Shown here: positions 21,702 through 33,400 of the stretch, in pieces
Layout of the letters: the number at the start of each line of letters is the position of its first letter
Position numbering within the stretch: the stretch's first letter is position 1
Source of the DNA: Chrysoporthe austroafricana
Lineage: Eukaryota; Ascomycota; Sordariomycetes; Diaporthales; Cryphonectriaceae
DNA length: 64,000 nt
Assembly: GCA_001051155.2 (NCBI GenBank)
Contig: JYIP02000005.1
Location: forward strand, 3,348,001 to 3,412,000
Direction of reading: 5' to 3'
Program-made: the position numbers and the translations under genes
The notes under the pieces: model-generated
Databases searched by the model: none
Told to the model about the DNA's origin: nothing
What the model saw: the letters and a program-made list of their open reading frames with translations, nothing else

Positions 21702-23516
21702 ATGTCACGGAAGGCCCAGAAGCCGGTCTCCGATGATACTTCCTCGTCGGATGAAAATGATCACTTTTCAGAATCAGAGGATGAGCATGCACAAGTGAGA
21801 AGCGCCGGCCGCATGGACGTGGACGAGAAGGACTCGGATGAAGAGGAGCTCGAGCGGCTGGTGCTCGGCAACAAGGCAGGTTTCCGCGCCAATCTGTTTA
21901 AGAATTCCACGGAATTGGACGATGAGGAGGCGCTGAAGGACCTGCGGATCGATGATGGCGACTATGCACCTACGGGGCCCAGTCTCGAGGATCTCGACGA
22001 CTCCGCTCTGTTCATGCTGGACGTTGGTACCGGGGCTGCCGGTGGAAAGCAACTTGTGGCACCTGTGTCTCATGATGTGGAGGAGACGGGACCTCAGCCT
22101 GCGTGGGTGGATAGTGACGACGAGAGGTTGACCGTGTCGCTTGCTGGTGTCAAGCAGCTTCGTAAGCTGCGTGAGACAGAGGCAGATAACCTTGTCAGTG
22201 GGGCCGAGTATACTAGACGGTTACGGCAGCAATACCTTCGACTCAACCCGCTCCCAGCATGGGCCAGAGAAGCGACTACTGATGGCAAGAAGAAGCGGAG
22301 AAGACGGTCCTCGGCTGCCTCGTCCGTTTCGGAATCTGGCAGTGGCTCAGAACTCAGCGGTGACGACGACGACGATGTGTCTGCCCTGCCACTAGACAGA
22401 TTCCTTCGCGACGCTAGCGCTCTCAGTGGCGAAGGTGGACGCCGCAAGAAGCGCAAGCTTCGCCCGGAGGTCCTCGACATCCAGCGCACGCGGGACATCC
22501 CCGACACTCACCGCGGGCCGGTGGAGTCGCTCTCCTTCCACCCTCAACACCCTGTGCTTCTCTCCAGCTCTACCGCCTCCATCCTATACCTACACCACGT
22601 CAGCCCTGGTGCCCACCCCACGCCGAACCCGCAGCTTACTTCAGTACAAGTCAAGTCGGTCCCCGTTCGGCGATCCGCCTTCCTGCACCCGAACGGCGAG
22701 GAGATCATCTTTGCGGGACGGCGGCGGTTCTTCCACAGCTGGAATCTGTCTACTGGCTTGGTCAAGAAGATCACCAAGATTCAAGGCCATCAGCATGAGC
22801 AGCGCACCATGGAACGCTTCCGCCTCGCGCCCGATGGGCGGCACATGGCGCTCATCGCGACGAGCCGCAAGGGCGGTGGCATGCTGAATATTGTCTCTGT
22901 CAGCAGTATGCAGTGGGTCGCACAGGCGAGACTCGACAGCAGGGGCGGCATAGCGGATTTCTCCTGGTGGAGGAACGGGGAGGGCATCATGATTCTGGGA
23001 CGTGACGGGCAGGTTGCGGAATGGTCACTCGCGACAAAGCGGACGATCGGGCTTTGGAGGGATGAGGGGTCTGTGGGTGGAACGGTGATGGCTCTAGGCG
23101 GAAAAGGTGGCCCCGAGGGCCTGGGCGGTCATCGCTGGGTGGCGATGGGCTCGAACAGTGGTGTGTTGAACATATACGACCGGAACGACCTTATCGAGAA
23201 GACCAACGACGACGGCAGCATCGAGGTCAAGACGCAGCCTAAGCCTGTGCGCCGCTGCGAGCAGCTCACGACGCCGATCACCTCGACGACCTTTAGCGGT
23301 GACGGTCAGCTTCTTGCGTTCGCGAGCCAGCACAAGAAGGACGCGCTAAAGCTTGTGCACCTGCCAAGCTGCACAGTGTACAGGAATTGGCCGACGGAGC
23401 AGACGCCACTAGGGCGCATAACGGCTGTAGCGTTTGGAAGTGGGAGAGAGGCGGAGATGATGCTCTCGGTGGGCAATGACGTTGGCAAGGTGCGATTGTG
23501 GGAAATCAGGCCCTGA
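21702..23516 (+). CDS. UTP18: U3 snoRNP / SSU processome protein Utp18 (WD40)
   Basis: WD40 subunit of the UTP-B subcomplex of the small-subunit processome, needed in the nucleolus for 18S rRNA processing. Single exon of 604 residues from the ATG at 21702; yeast Utp18 is of similar size. The N-terminus is acidic and Ser-rich (SDDTSSSDENDHFSES), then comes the conserved WVDSDDERLTVSLAGVKQLRKLR-type block, split here by normal variation. An NLS-like run, GKKKRRRRSS, follows. The C-terminal half forms the beta-propeller, with the EIIFAGRRRFFHSWNLSTG, ISSTTFSGDGQLLAFASQ-like and final GNDVGKVRLWEIRP repeats. The position of the ATG is the only uncertainty. The next gene runs convergently 211 bp away. 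Confidence 0.92.
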   Translation: MSRKAQKPVSDDTSSSDENDHFSESEDEHAQVRSAGRMDVDEKDSDEEELERLVLGNKAGFRANLFKNSTELDDEEALKDLRIDDGDYAPTGPSLEDLDDSALFMLDVGTGAAGGKQLVAPVSHDVEETGPQPAWVDSDDERLTVSLAGVKQLRKLRETEADNLVSGAEYTRRLRQQYLRLNPLPAWAREATTDGKKKRRRRSSAASSVSESGSGSELSGDDDDDVSALPLDRFLRDASALSGEGGRRKKRKLRPEVLDIQRTRDIPDTHRGPVESLSFHPQHPVLLSSSTASILYLHHVSPGAHPTPNPQLTSVQVKSVPVRRSAFLHPNGEEIIFAGRRRFFHSWNLSTGLVKKITKIQGHQHEQRTMERFRLAPDGRHMALIATSRKGGGMLNIVSVSSMQWVAQARLDSRGGIADFSWWRNGEGIMILGRDGQVAEWSLATKRTIGLWRDEGSVGGTVMALGGKGGPEGLGGHRWVAMGSNSGVLNIYDRNDLIEKTNDDGSIEVKTQPKPVRRCEQLTTPITSTTFSGDGQLLAFASQHKKDALKLVHLPSCTVYRNWPTEQTPLGRITAVAFGSGREAEMMLSVGNDVGKVRLWEIRP

Positions 23517-23727
23517 AAACAGATGGCGAGATCGTTGTCATTTGTTGTGCGGCACCCTGTGCTCCATCAACAAGGCTATCATCATTTATACGAAAAACAC
23601 ACGGAGATGCTCCCGTCTCTCATCTAACTGTTGCGCGTTCTATTCCCCGAGACAACGCCCTGAAATTGATTTCCCACTGATGAAAGCCCTCGAGGCACGT
23701 CACAGCCCGCTCCTCAACTCTGCCGCC

Positions 23728-24343
23728 TCAAGAATACAGGATGTTCGCCAGCAACAACTTGAGAGGACTCTCGTCGGTTATGTGCTTGCGGGGGAAGACC
23801 TTCTTGGTGTCTATCGTGTACGCTGCTAGCGCCCGCTGACTCTTGAAGAACTTCACGCTCACGGGCGCCGTTAGTGCGGCCTCGCGGGCCTGCTCATCGT
23901 CGATCGACTCGGCGGCCGCGTTGCGCTGCTTGACGGCAGCCAGAAAGTCGTGGATGTTAACCCATACATTCTTGAGCGCCTGTTCACATAAGGACAAGGA
24001 CAAGCAAGCGTCAGCCAGGAACCTATATGACAGGACGGCGTGGGGGCAGTGGCACGCGTCATGTGTCACTCACCTTCTTGCATTTGGTCTTGCTCTCGAA
24101 GTCACCCAAGCCCAGGTCGTGGAGGAACCGCTCCCAATTTGACTCGAGCGTGTCGTCAATGATGTACACCTCCCAGGCCTTGACTATTACCTTCTTCTTG
24201 CCTTTGGGCTTGGTGTTGGCGGGGCTGTTGGCATGAGGCTCTTTGCTGCGGATCGGAAGGGTGACTGGCACTGCTGCGTCGGGGCTCGAGCTCGCAGCAT
24301 TTTGACGGCGCGTCACGGCGGCTTTGGTCTTTTTCTTAGTCAT
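23728..24343 (-). CDS. Small basic protein of unknown function, fungal-type
   Basis: I do not recognise a named family. Two exons, 24343-24074 and 23979-23728, give about 173 residues; an upstream in-frame ATG at 24385 would add 14. The first 55 residues are Lys/Arg/Ser/Pro-rich (starting MTKKKTKAAVTRR), suggesting a disordered nuclear or nucleolar tail. A folded region follows: KAWEVYIIDDTLESNWERF, then CKKALKNVWVNIHDFLAAV. The C-terminal block VKFFKSQRALAAYTIDTKKVFP, split by normal variation, leads to SPLKLLLANIL. The intron (24073-23980, gtgagt...cag) joins in phase 0. I have an impression of similar small proteins in other filamentous fungi, but this is memory of a pattern, not a search. 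Confidence 0.7.
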
Positions 24344-25187
24344 GATGAAGTATGATGGTAATGGTAGAGAGTCGGGGAGACCCAAGGGCCTCAGAACAGA
24401 CCGAACCTTTAAATCTGGTTGCTCCCCGGCCCGTTTTGTGATGTGTCAGTCCCTCAGAGGGACGGTGCGAGAGGCGAAGGCATCCTGCGCAGTAGAGACA
24501 AAGCTCAAAGCCCCGGCTCTTCAGACGGGCGGTGCAGGCCTCTGAAAGAGGTCATTCAAAGTTGTCATTTTTGACAGGCATCATGGGTATTCCGTGAAAA
24601 TTCCGGGTTCTACAGCTGCGTTGGGTGCAAGATGCTGCAGGCATCCATTACCAAGCCATCACCAACAGTTTGTCGCCGGGGGCCCGGCGCTTAGGCAGAC
24701 GGACCACAGCTCTGAGTTACGAGGAACTATCGAGCACCTGAGACCTTTCATCGTGAGGGATAACACGCTGTCAGAACCAGAGCCTCCAGATTTATTGTCA
24801 TGAGAGCTCGATAGTCTCATTGCAACGTCGTTCGCGCGAGTCGCATGTGAACATGCCTCTGTGTTTCGGGAGGAGACATCGGCCTCTCTCTAGGAAGCAC
24901 GTAGATCCTTTGCGATTTCACCATTCGGCGATTCGCCGTGTGCTTGCCTTGCTGCGGCTTCTTGCTGCGGCCTCCGGCACCTCGTCCTCTATCTCCGTAT
25001 TTTTTGTTTCCTCTTTTCCCCTTTTTTCCACTCCTTCCCTTGGGAGACCGGGGGAGGCCCCTAACCCTTGCGGCTCCACTTACAATGTTGACGACGCGCT
25101 CTGGAGACGGGGCTCCGGTGGCCATCGTATGCCCCTCAGCCTCCTCGAGGCTTAGATTTTGCCCACTTCAGAGCCTCCGGTTTTACA
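24344..25187. other. Divergent promoter region upstream of PIF1
   Basis: An 844-bp spacer between two start codons on opposite strands. A minus-strand open frame at 24817-25125 (102 residues, Lys/Arg/Gly-rich with an RGRGAGGR run) lies inside; its complement is a pyrimidine-rich tract (about 24990-25040), which probably explains both. I do not call it a gene. Confidence 0.4.
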
Positions 25188-27302
25188 ATGTCTGCGTTTA
25201 CAAAGCGCAGGGCGCTGACCGATCTCGGACACGGGCGCACAAAGCCGACGAAACAGCCGCGCCTAGACGCGTTCTTTACGCCGAGGCTCCAGCCGAAGGC
25301 GCGATACCCACCAGACCAGCATGAAACCACTCGGGCTACTGAGGCGAGCTCACTGGTCAGAGAGAAAGTTCCGGCTAGTCATAAGGTGCGGCTAGAACCC
25401 ATGCTAAGCGATGAGCAGAAGGCGGTCTTGAGGCTGGTCGTGGACGAGGGGAGGAGTATTTTCTTTACTGGCTCGGCTGGTTCGTCGCGCCCACCCGTAT
25501 CTGTGCCACTGCGAGAATGCCAGGGCCTTGTCTGACCTGTTGTGTGGCAAGGTACGGGCAAATCTGTCCTCCTGAGAGCCATCGTAGGAGCCCTTAGGAA
25601 GAAGTACGCCAAGAAGCCAGGATGCCTGGCTGTGTGCGCGAGCACCGGAATAGCAGCACAGAATATCGGAGGTAATTACGTTGTCTCGGCAGGATCCCAG
25701 CCACTTTTCTGCTCCGAATGATTAGACGTGCTCATCAATGAATATCAAGGGACTACTATACACGCCTGGGGCGCCGTCACACCCGGTATGCACGACATTG
25801 GCAAACTCATCAGCTTCATCAAGACGTGTAGGCCGGCTCACCAGCGCTGGAAAGCCGTCAAGGTGCTCGTAATCGATGAAGGTAGGCGATGGCGACTACC
25901 ATAATCTGTGCGGTATTGATCTGACATTTCCTTAGTATCTATGGTGGACGGGCAATTGTTTGATACCTTAGCTGCTCTTGCGAAAGAGATGCGCAAGACA
26001 AGTAAGCCATTTGGTGGTATCCAGGTAGGTCATGGCGATGCTGGCTTTTCATGCCACCCTAAGAGAAGGTTCTTCTCCGGAAGGATATTGTTGGCTGACT
26101 AGTGAACAAACAGCTCGTCGTCACCGGAGACTTCTTCCAGCTCCCCCCAGTGACACCGGCTGGAAAAGAAGTGTGTTTTGCATTTCAAAGTTCGGCGTGG
26201 AAAGAGTGCATCGAGAGAACCGTGACACTCACGCAGGTTTTCCGTCAGAAAGATAGTCGTAAGTATCATGACTTGATCACGTTCATATTTGTATTCCTGG
26301 CTAGAGAGCTGCTTACCCTGCAACTAAACGCCTGTCCACTATCGCTCATGTGTGTAACCGCTCTCAGAGTTCATTGCCCTTCTGAACGACATGCGCAAAG
26401 GCGAAATTTCGTCGTCCGCTACGAGAACTTTACAGTCACTCTCTCGGCCACTCTCCCAGGCCGAGGGCGAACTCCTGCCTACAGAGCTCTTCCCTCTGCG
26501 TGCCGAGGTTGATCGAGCAAACGCCGCTCGCATGGCCCACCTGACCAGCCCAGTATTTAGATTCACCGCCAGAGACTCAGGTCAGGCGCCGCCGGACAAG
26601 CGGCGGAGACTGCTGGATAATATGACTGCTGTGGCGACGCTGGAGCTGAAATGCGACGCCCAGGTCATGCTCGTCAAGAATATCAGCGAGACGCTTGTCA
26701 ACGGAACGGTTGGCAAAGTGGTGGAGTTCTGCCGGGACCTGGCGGTCTCGCAGAAACCCAAAGACAACGACATTGAGTTACTGCCTCTGGTCCAGTTCGA
26801 GACGTTCAAGGGCAGGGAGAGATTATTAGTGGGTCGGGAGGAGTTTCGAGCTGAAGATTCTGACGGCAGTTTGCTGGCAAGACGTGTGCAAGTGAGTAAC
26901 TATCCTGGGTCGCAGCAAGAGCTTGGTTGCTGGACACACAACTTCACCAAAGTCATGTTCATGGAATGCTGATATAATATCGTCTCGAGTTAGATTCCCC
27001 TAATCTTAGCTTGGGCGATGTCCATCCACAAGGCTCAGGGCCAGACTATACAGCGGGTGAAAGTCGACCTCAACAAAGTATTTGAGAAAGGTAAGCTTAA
27101 TCATGATCTAGCACTGGCCCCAGCATCATGGTTTGGTCCCACCAACGCTTTAAATACTACAGGTCAGAGCTATGTTGCGCTATCTCGTACCGCTTCCCTA
27201 GACGGGCTTCAGGTGCTCGGCTTCGACGCTCGAAAGGTCGTTGCTCACCCCCGAGTGATTGAATGGAGCTACGAGCAGTCAATGTGTGAGTCAAATCTTT
27301 GA
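25188..27302 (+). CDS. PIF1: PIF1-family 5'-3' DNA helicase with N-terminal PIP box
   Basis: Superfamily 1B helicase acting in nuclear or mitochondrial DNA maintenance (G-quadruplexes, telomeres, fork progression). Eight exons: 25188-25479, 25552-25671, 25750-25881, 25936-26024, 26114-26258, 26368-26891, 26994-27090 and 27163-27302, about 512 residues. Helicase motifs in order: Walker [12 protein letters not shown] (made across intron 1), ASTGIAA, Walker [37 protein letters not shown] and [13 protein letters not shown]. Residues 23-30, QPRLDAFF, match the PCNA-binding consensus Qxx[ILM]xx[FY][FY]. The first donor is GTTCGT, unusual but frame-required. The 3' end is ambiguous: a gtgagt donor inside the last codons could splice to an acceptor near 27326 and end at 27402. 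It is short compared with yeast Pif1, because the N- and C-terminal extensions are small. Confidence 0.88.
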
Positions 27303-30300
27303 GCGTACGAAGCATATCATTCACAGTCCGGCAATGGCGTATTCAATGGGAGCGCGGCGCGAGTTTGTGTTTGTTCTCCCTGCGTGGCAACCACCGACAT
27401 GACCAAAGGGCCTGATGCAGCCACCATCCAATATCTCCAAGAGTCGTGATGGTGACTGCTGAGCTTCTTATCAGGCTCACTACAACTTTGGTGTAATTAC
27501 CTATACAAGCCCCTGCCCAGATCCACAGACCAGATGATTCAATTTACAGAAAAATGTACAGAGGTCATACCTTTTCAAATTGAGAAACTTAGAAGGCTGT
27601 ATACTGGTATGCGTAGGCAGCTAGCTAGGCGCTGTGTCGAAATGCATCTCTGCCAGTGCTCTACATATCATGACTGGAGGTGTCGCCCTACAATTTGTAG
27701 CACGTAGCGTTGTCATCAATGTGAGGACACTCCTGTCGCCTGATTGAATATCATACCTTGAATTCAGACACACACATGTTAAAACACCTGCTCGACCTCC
27801 GTTGCCTGCCCAGCTCTTTTCTGGGATGAATCAAGTCCTTACGCGAAGCCCTTTGGCCTTGTGATGCTTTGCGAAACACAAGCTCAAGGACAAGATGATA
27901 TTAAGAGCAATATGGCCTTCTGTGTTGGATCCAGGATCATGGGGATGACCAGTCACTGCCAGCAGCTGAATTCTCGGTACCGATCCGGGTAACCCCGTGG
28001 AGGAGGATTATGAGATCCATACAGCCTACCAGTGAACTTTCTAATTATATCGCCGCCTTACGTATAATCGAGGTCTACTATTCGGCCTAGCTTCTTTCTT
28101 TCCTTCCAAGCAGTTACTTCTTGTGATCTCGGAAAGAAGGGCGCTCAGCTTGTAGCGCTCCGGGCCCGGTTCCTCATTCGGCCCCTGCCAGAGGACCTTT
28201 CAGAAGCGGTTTCAGTGGATTTTTCGTTCCGATCTCAGTATGAAAAACATGAGCTCAAGGAATGCATAAACAATCAAATAGATGACTAGGCGAAGGCTCG
28301 GTCAAACCTACACTGTGATTGCGTACTAAGTATGATATGTGGATATTAGTGCGTCCAGAGTGCGTCCAGAGGCGATCGAACTAAGTGCGAGACAGTTTCG
28401 ATCGCCCCAGCAACCAGGCCGCTGCAATCCAGGGCGCTGGGACTACGCAGAAGTTTAATCGTGAGCTTGACGTTAGCGTACAGGATGCTTTTGCATATCA
28501 TGCCACACCACAAATCAGAGTCGCTGCGCCCGGTAAGCAAGTATTATCTGGGCGCGCCGAGCCCGCCTCAAACAAGGCGGGTGAGAGTTCATCGGGACTT
28601 CTCGGCGAAAGCGACATAGCGAACGTCCAAAAGCACAAGCAAAACCATGTACGGTGCAGTGATTACCCGCCAAATCGTCCCATCTTCACTCCGCGATCTT
28701 CCTAATCTGAAGGCTGAAAGATGACCCGCATCTCCGCGCGTGGCGAAAAGCATGGCGATGGCCTGACACTGGTAATACGGCGAATGAGAAAATAGTACTC
28801 GCAGATGGCCTTGAGGGGTTTTCCGACCGCCCAAAATATCCAATTTCTCGATTGCGAGATGGTATCACTCCACTGGGACAAAAATGGGAAACCCGCCCTG
28901 AGCAAGTCAGCCCAATGTGATCCCAAGTGGTGTGAGCGAGCCGGCCTCGCGGGTCTTGACCCGCCCCCAGATTCTCACCCAGAATTAGGACCCCACTGCG
29001 AGAACACCCAAGATGTTAGTGATCGATCCTTGGCAATAATTTCGCAAAAGTCACATTTGAGCCCTGGTGATATCGGGGGACAGCTGGTCGGGCTGGAACA
29101 GCGACGCCAGCAAATCGATGAGAGGCGTTTATCTAGTGGCCTTCGATGCAGGCAGGGCAGGACAGCTGGCAGGACAGCCGGGCGAAGATCCTGTCCCCGG
29201 CCAACCCGCCGCCCGGCTCGAGAGGAGCGCCGCCAGGCGTCGAGAACCGAGACTAGGCGCGCCGCCTGCATGCTGGGTAGCAGCCACTCGCGGTCACTGC
29301 CACGGCGTCCTTGCTGGCATCTGCAGGGCGGACCAGGGCGGGGCTGGGTCGAGAACAGTGCCTGCAGCAGCACTCTCCACCGTGACGCAGGTCGCCGGGG
29401 CCGGCGAAGGTTTGTCGAAGGAGAGAAGCCGGATTTGAAAGATTTGTGGGCAGCTAGGGGAGCAACGTGGCCGGTGGGCGAGAGCTCCAAGCAGGAGCAC
29501 GAAATCCCCTCATCCCTCGGCCTGCTGCGCGAAGCACGGCGCCTCCCTGTGCATTATTTTTCCTGACGCGCCGTTGGAGTTGGCTAACAGGAGGTGTGTC
29601 AAAGGGTCGATTCGACATCGAAGCGCCGCGTCAGGCCACGAAACGCCCTCAGGCAGGCCGCAGGATGGCTTCTGCACGGCCCGGCGTCATCCCATCTTCT
29701 GATCCAGATCCATCTTCAGGTTCGCGGAACGAGCTCCCCCATCTTCCCCCCTCTTCCCATGGGTCTTCACGAGAACGGGGCTCCAGTTTTTATCTTTTCC
29801 GACCTGTCCCGAACGCCTGGACGGCCCCACGTATGATGTCCCCATGGACGATCCTATCAAGCGCAGGTGAAAGCAGGAGGCTGCAGGTAAGAGGAAAGCA
29901 TAGCCGGGACCTGGACAGTGCTCTCGATGTCTTACTTTATGCCCAATTGTCCTTTCCTCTCCGTTCCGTTCCAGTTATGGCTTTTCTTTTTGGGACGCGT
30001 GTTGGCCCTTGCCCAGTCAACGTCGACCCGACACGTCCTAGTCACTCACTGGTCCGTACGGAGTAGTTGGGTATTGTTTACTCGCAAGACTTACACACGC
30101 CCCCAAACCTATCACCCACTAGTCGCCAGTCCAACAACCGCCCAGGTTGACCAAGTTTCGTCTTCCTCGCGCCCTGATTTGTGCGGCTTCGTCCAATTAC
30201 TGCTTCATTCCTTCCAACCCTCTCGCTTCTCGATATTTCATCTCGGGTAAAGCAATGGCGATTTTCTGCTCGCCTTCTCATTGTCCTTGAGTGGCCCATC

Positions 30301-30452
30301 GATTCTGTTTCTCAACCTGATCCTGCCTTTGTTTCGCATCCGCGCTGGTAGACACTCACATTAACTTTGCGGACCAATACGGACGAAGGCTTGTCTGAAC
30401 AGAGGCCAAGGTGTTTCAGGGACCCCACCCCGGGACAGTCCACCCAGCCTTG

Positions 30453-30484
<32 letters not shown>

Positions 30485-30499
30485 CGACGTCAAGCCAGG
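27303..30499. other. Gene-free stretch and long 5' leader of the next gene
   Basis: About 3.2 kb with no supportable gene. The longest open frame (28805-29566, 253 residues) is low-complexity, Arg-rich and without a domain, and open frames on the other strand overlap it. The right part (about 29.9-30.5 kb) is pyrimidine-rich, as in fungal promoters and leaders, and ends in an AT microsatellite. An 11-bp tandem pair (GTGCGTCCAGA) lies near 28350-28371. Nothing else is seen. Confidence 0.4.
30453..30484. repeat. AT dinucleotide microsatellite
   Basis: A 32-bp alternating AT tract with one AA interruption, ending 15 bp before the proposed start codon at 30500. It lies in the 5' leader or core promoter, where it can melt easily and is self-complementary. 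Confidence 0.9.
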
Positions 30500-33400
30500 A
30501 TGGCCTGCGACGCCGCCCCTCGTCATGGCGTGGATTCACTCCCCCAGACCTTGGGCCGACAATTTCACTACGTTGACGAAGTCGATCTCGGCAATTCATT
30601 CCACCACTCAGTCAGGCACGAGATGATACCGGATATGTCTGCGCTGCTGTCACCTGTCGAGGAGGAGCACCGCGGCTTCGCCTGGGAAGCACCACTTGCT
30701 GTACACGTCCACATCAAATTTCACGACTCTGCCATCCGATCCGCCTACGACAGAACCTATTTCAGCTCACAGTCGTTTACTCCCACCGATCGAATATGTC
30801 GAGGCCTGCTGCGGAGGATCCAACACTGCAGTGAAGAACTGATCACCCGCAGGGACTCAAATGCCCTCAACCCTACACAATGCCTTCACAAGGGGCCAAA
30901 GTCACTCCGTTTCGAGCTGACGTTCAGCATCCACCGAAAGGGACACTTCGGCACTTGGGCAGAGAGAGCGTTCGAGTCTTACCAGAAGCATACCCTCACT
31001 AGCATCTCGGCCATGGATGTACTGCGATCAACCCACGACATCGTCGGCATGTTTCTGAGACGCCACGACGCGGAGTTTCAGTGGACGGATGATCCTGCTC
31101 ACAACTGCTTTCCTGACAAGCCAGAGACTTTCACGCCCTCCCTCACAGGTCCTCCGGATCTCAGGTGCATCCCACGAGGGCTGTTCATAGACTCCTCGCA
31201 AACGTGGGAGTTCGTACCCGGCTACTTCTTGGAGCTCACCCTCAAGAGCAGCGACCCTGCACAGTGCCGGTCCGAGATCACAAAGACACTGAGGTTTGAC
31301 AGCAGGCAGACCTCGCCTCTTAATGTCGGCTTCGGCGAGGAGCTGTTGTGGCAGGCGTACATGACTGTTCAGGACGTATTCGACCAGAGGAAGAGCACCT
31401 TTGACCTCGAGCATGTGAATTGCGATGGATATGACGGGGTCCCGGACTGTGACTGTCAGCATATCGACGAGAATGCATTCGATGTTGAGCTTCGCGTGGT
31501 TAATAACCTCGGGCCAGTGTATGAGCACCTGCATCGCAGCATCCACAACAGGCTGCGATTGTCCATACATCTAGACGGACAAGACTGTGATGATTTCGTC
31601 AGCAAGATCTCGGCCCGTCTTCAACAGTTCAGAGATAGGACCGACAAGAAGGTGGAGAAGCTTCACGATTTTGACTTCCGAATCGCCGAACTGATAGGTC
31701 ATGGTTGGCATCTGAAGAATTGTGCCCGCTTCATCATTGATGGTAGACAGAGCCACAGCCGGCGCGGCATCGAGGCCCTGCTGGATCGGATACGAACTGG
31801 AGTGAAAGACGTTCTTCGAGCGCACGACGTTGCAATCCAAATGATCGCGTATAAGCGCGGCCATCTCGTATTCGACAAAGCGCTCATTGCTCGCGATCAC
31901 CAGCAGACACCTGTTCCGGACAACTCCATTTCGGGCCGAGACCAGCAGCACATGCTCCTCGCGAGGTTGAAGATACGGATTCAGCGAGACATCGACATGA
32001 TCTGCAGGGATACCTGCAATCTCGACGATGTGCCCGACATACCACGTACGCCAGAACAACCACTTCGGCACGCCCGCTCTTATTACTCCCCAAGTCGACC
32101 ATATACCCCTCGTACACCAGCATCATACATCTTTTATCAGGTGGCTCCCGGAACTCCAGCGAAATTTGCGACGCACCCAGCAACCCCTCCAGAAGTTCCG
32201 ATCAGGAAGTCTTCGAGAGCCTTCCCGCTTGTACCTGCAAGGTACAAGGAGAAGAGCGAAAGTGAGAGCGACATGGCTGTTAAGGTGCAAGATCCAGCCG
32301 TTGGTCTGGGTTTCGATGATCGTAATCAGGCTCGTAGTGGCACAGCCAAGGTGGGGCCAGCCATCGAGTTGAGGCTGCCGGCTGTCACCCACGACACTAG
32401 ACCGGAGTCCGCCTCTGGCCGCGGTGACGTTCCAGGTCTGAAGCCCGCTGCTGAGGTCTTTCCGGCGCTGAAGAGATCGGATTACGATACAGACTCGAGT
32501 TCGACACATTCTTCAATGCCAGCACTCACCGAGAGTGACGCATCCACACCAGATCAGCGCATGCTCATCACACCAAACTTTCGGCGATCCTCCTCGCCCT
32601 TCGGACGCAATCCCGCGCTGATGAGCGGCTCGGAGACCCATCTGCCTTCGACTCTGTGGATGGTGGATAATTCGGCTCCGAGCAGCACAACTTTCCCGGA
32701 GGTCGAGCGCTTCGTGGGACCGAAGCCTGTGGTGGCTCAAACAGATAAATTACCGAGCGGCCATCCTGTGACACCTGGTCGTGCAGACGCAGCTCCGGTG
32801 GACACCCCAAGGGCACTCATGACGCCGAGCGGTGACGAAAAGACGCCTCTTGCTCACCGCCATCTGCAGGGACCCACAGAGCCCGAGCTCCTTGAAGACC
32901 CTGCGACTTCACGCAAGCCGAGTCCACACGATATTACTCATCAAACATTGAATATACCAGAAATCATTATTGGCGAGCACGACAGCGAACCCGACTGCCC
33001 GAGACCGGTCACGGCAGAACCAGCTGAGCCCGAGAACGTCGACAACGCGCCACAAGACATCCCTACTGAAGGTTGGCTGCTGCACGTTGAGGACCAGGAC
33101 GTTCTTAGCTATGAGACACACAAAAGCTATGAAGATAGCGAGGTCGGCGTGGCTGCCGCCGAATACGGCTCATCGGGAGAGGCCTTGAGCTCGTCGACAG
33201 TAACGAGCCAAGGGTCAATGGACCAAGTTGCAGAGCTCGAGGATGATGAGCTGGCCAATGGAAATAGCAGCGTATCTCGCCAGCCACATCAGAACCCCCC
33301 TGCCCAGACCACCGGCACGGTTGAGGAGCCAGAATCGCTGATGCCAGCCGAGCAACTGGGGAGCAACGCATCGACAAGCTCGGGCAGCGTTTCGAGCTGC

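Noticed and set aside
24817..25125. 102-residue minus-strand Lys/Arg/Gly-rich open frame
   Set aside because: It is the complement of a pyrimidine-rich promoter tract before PIF1; composition alone explains it.
28805..29566. 253-residue plus-strand open frame
   Set aside because: Arg-rich and low-complexity, without a domain or intron signals; comparable open frames lie on the opposite strand.
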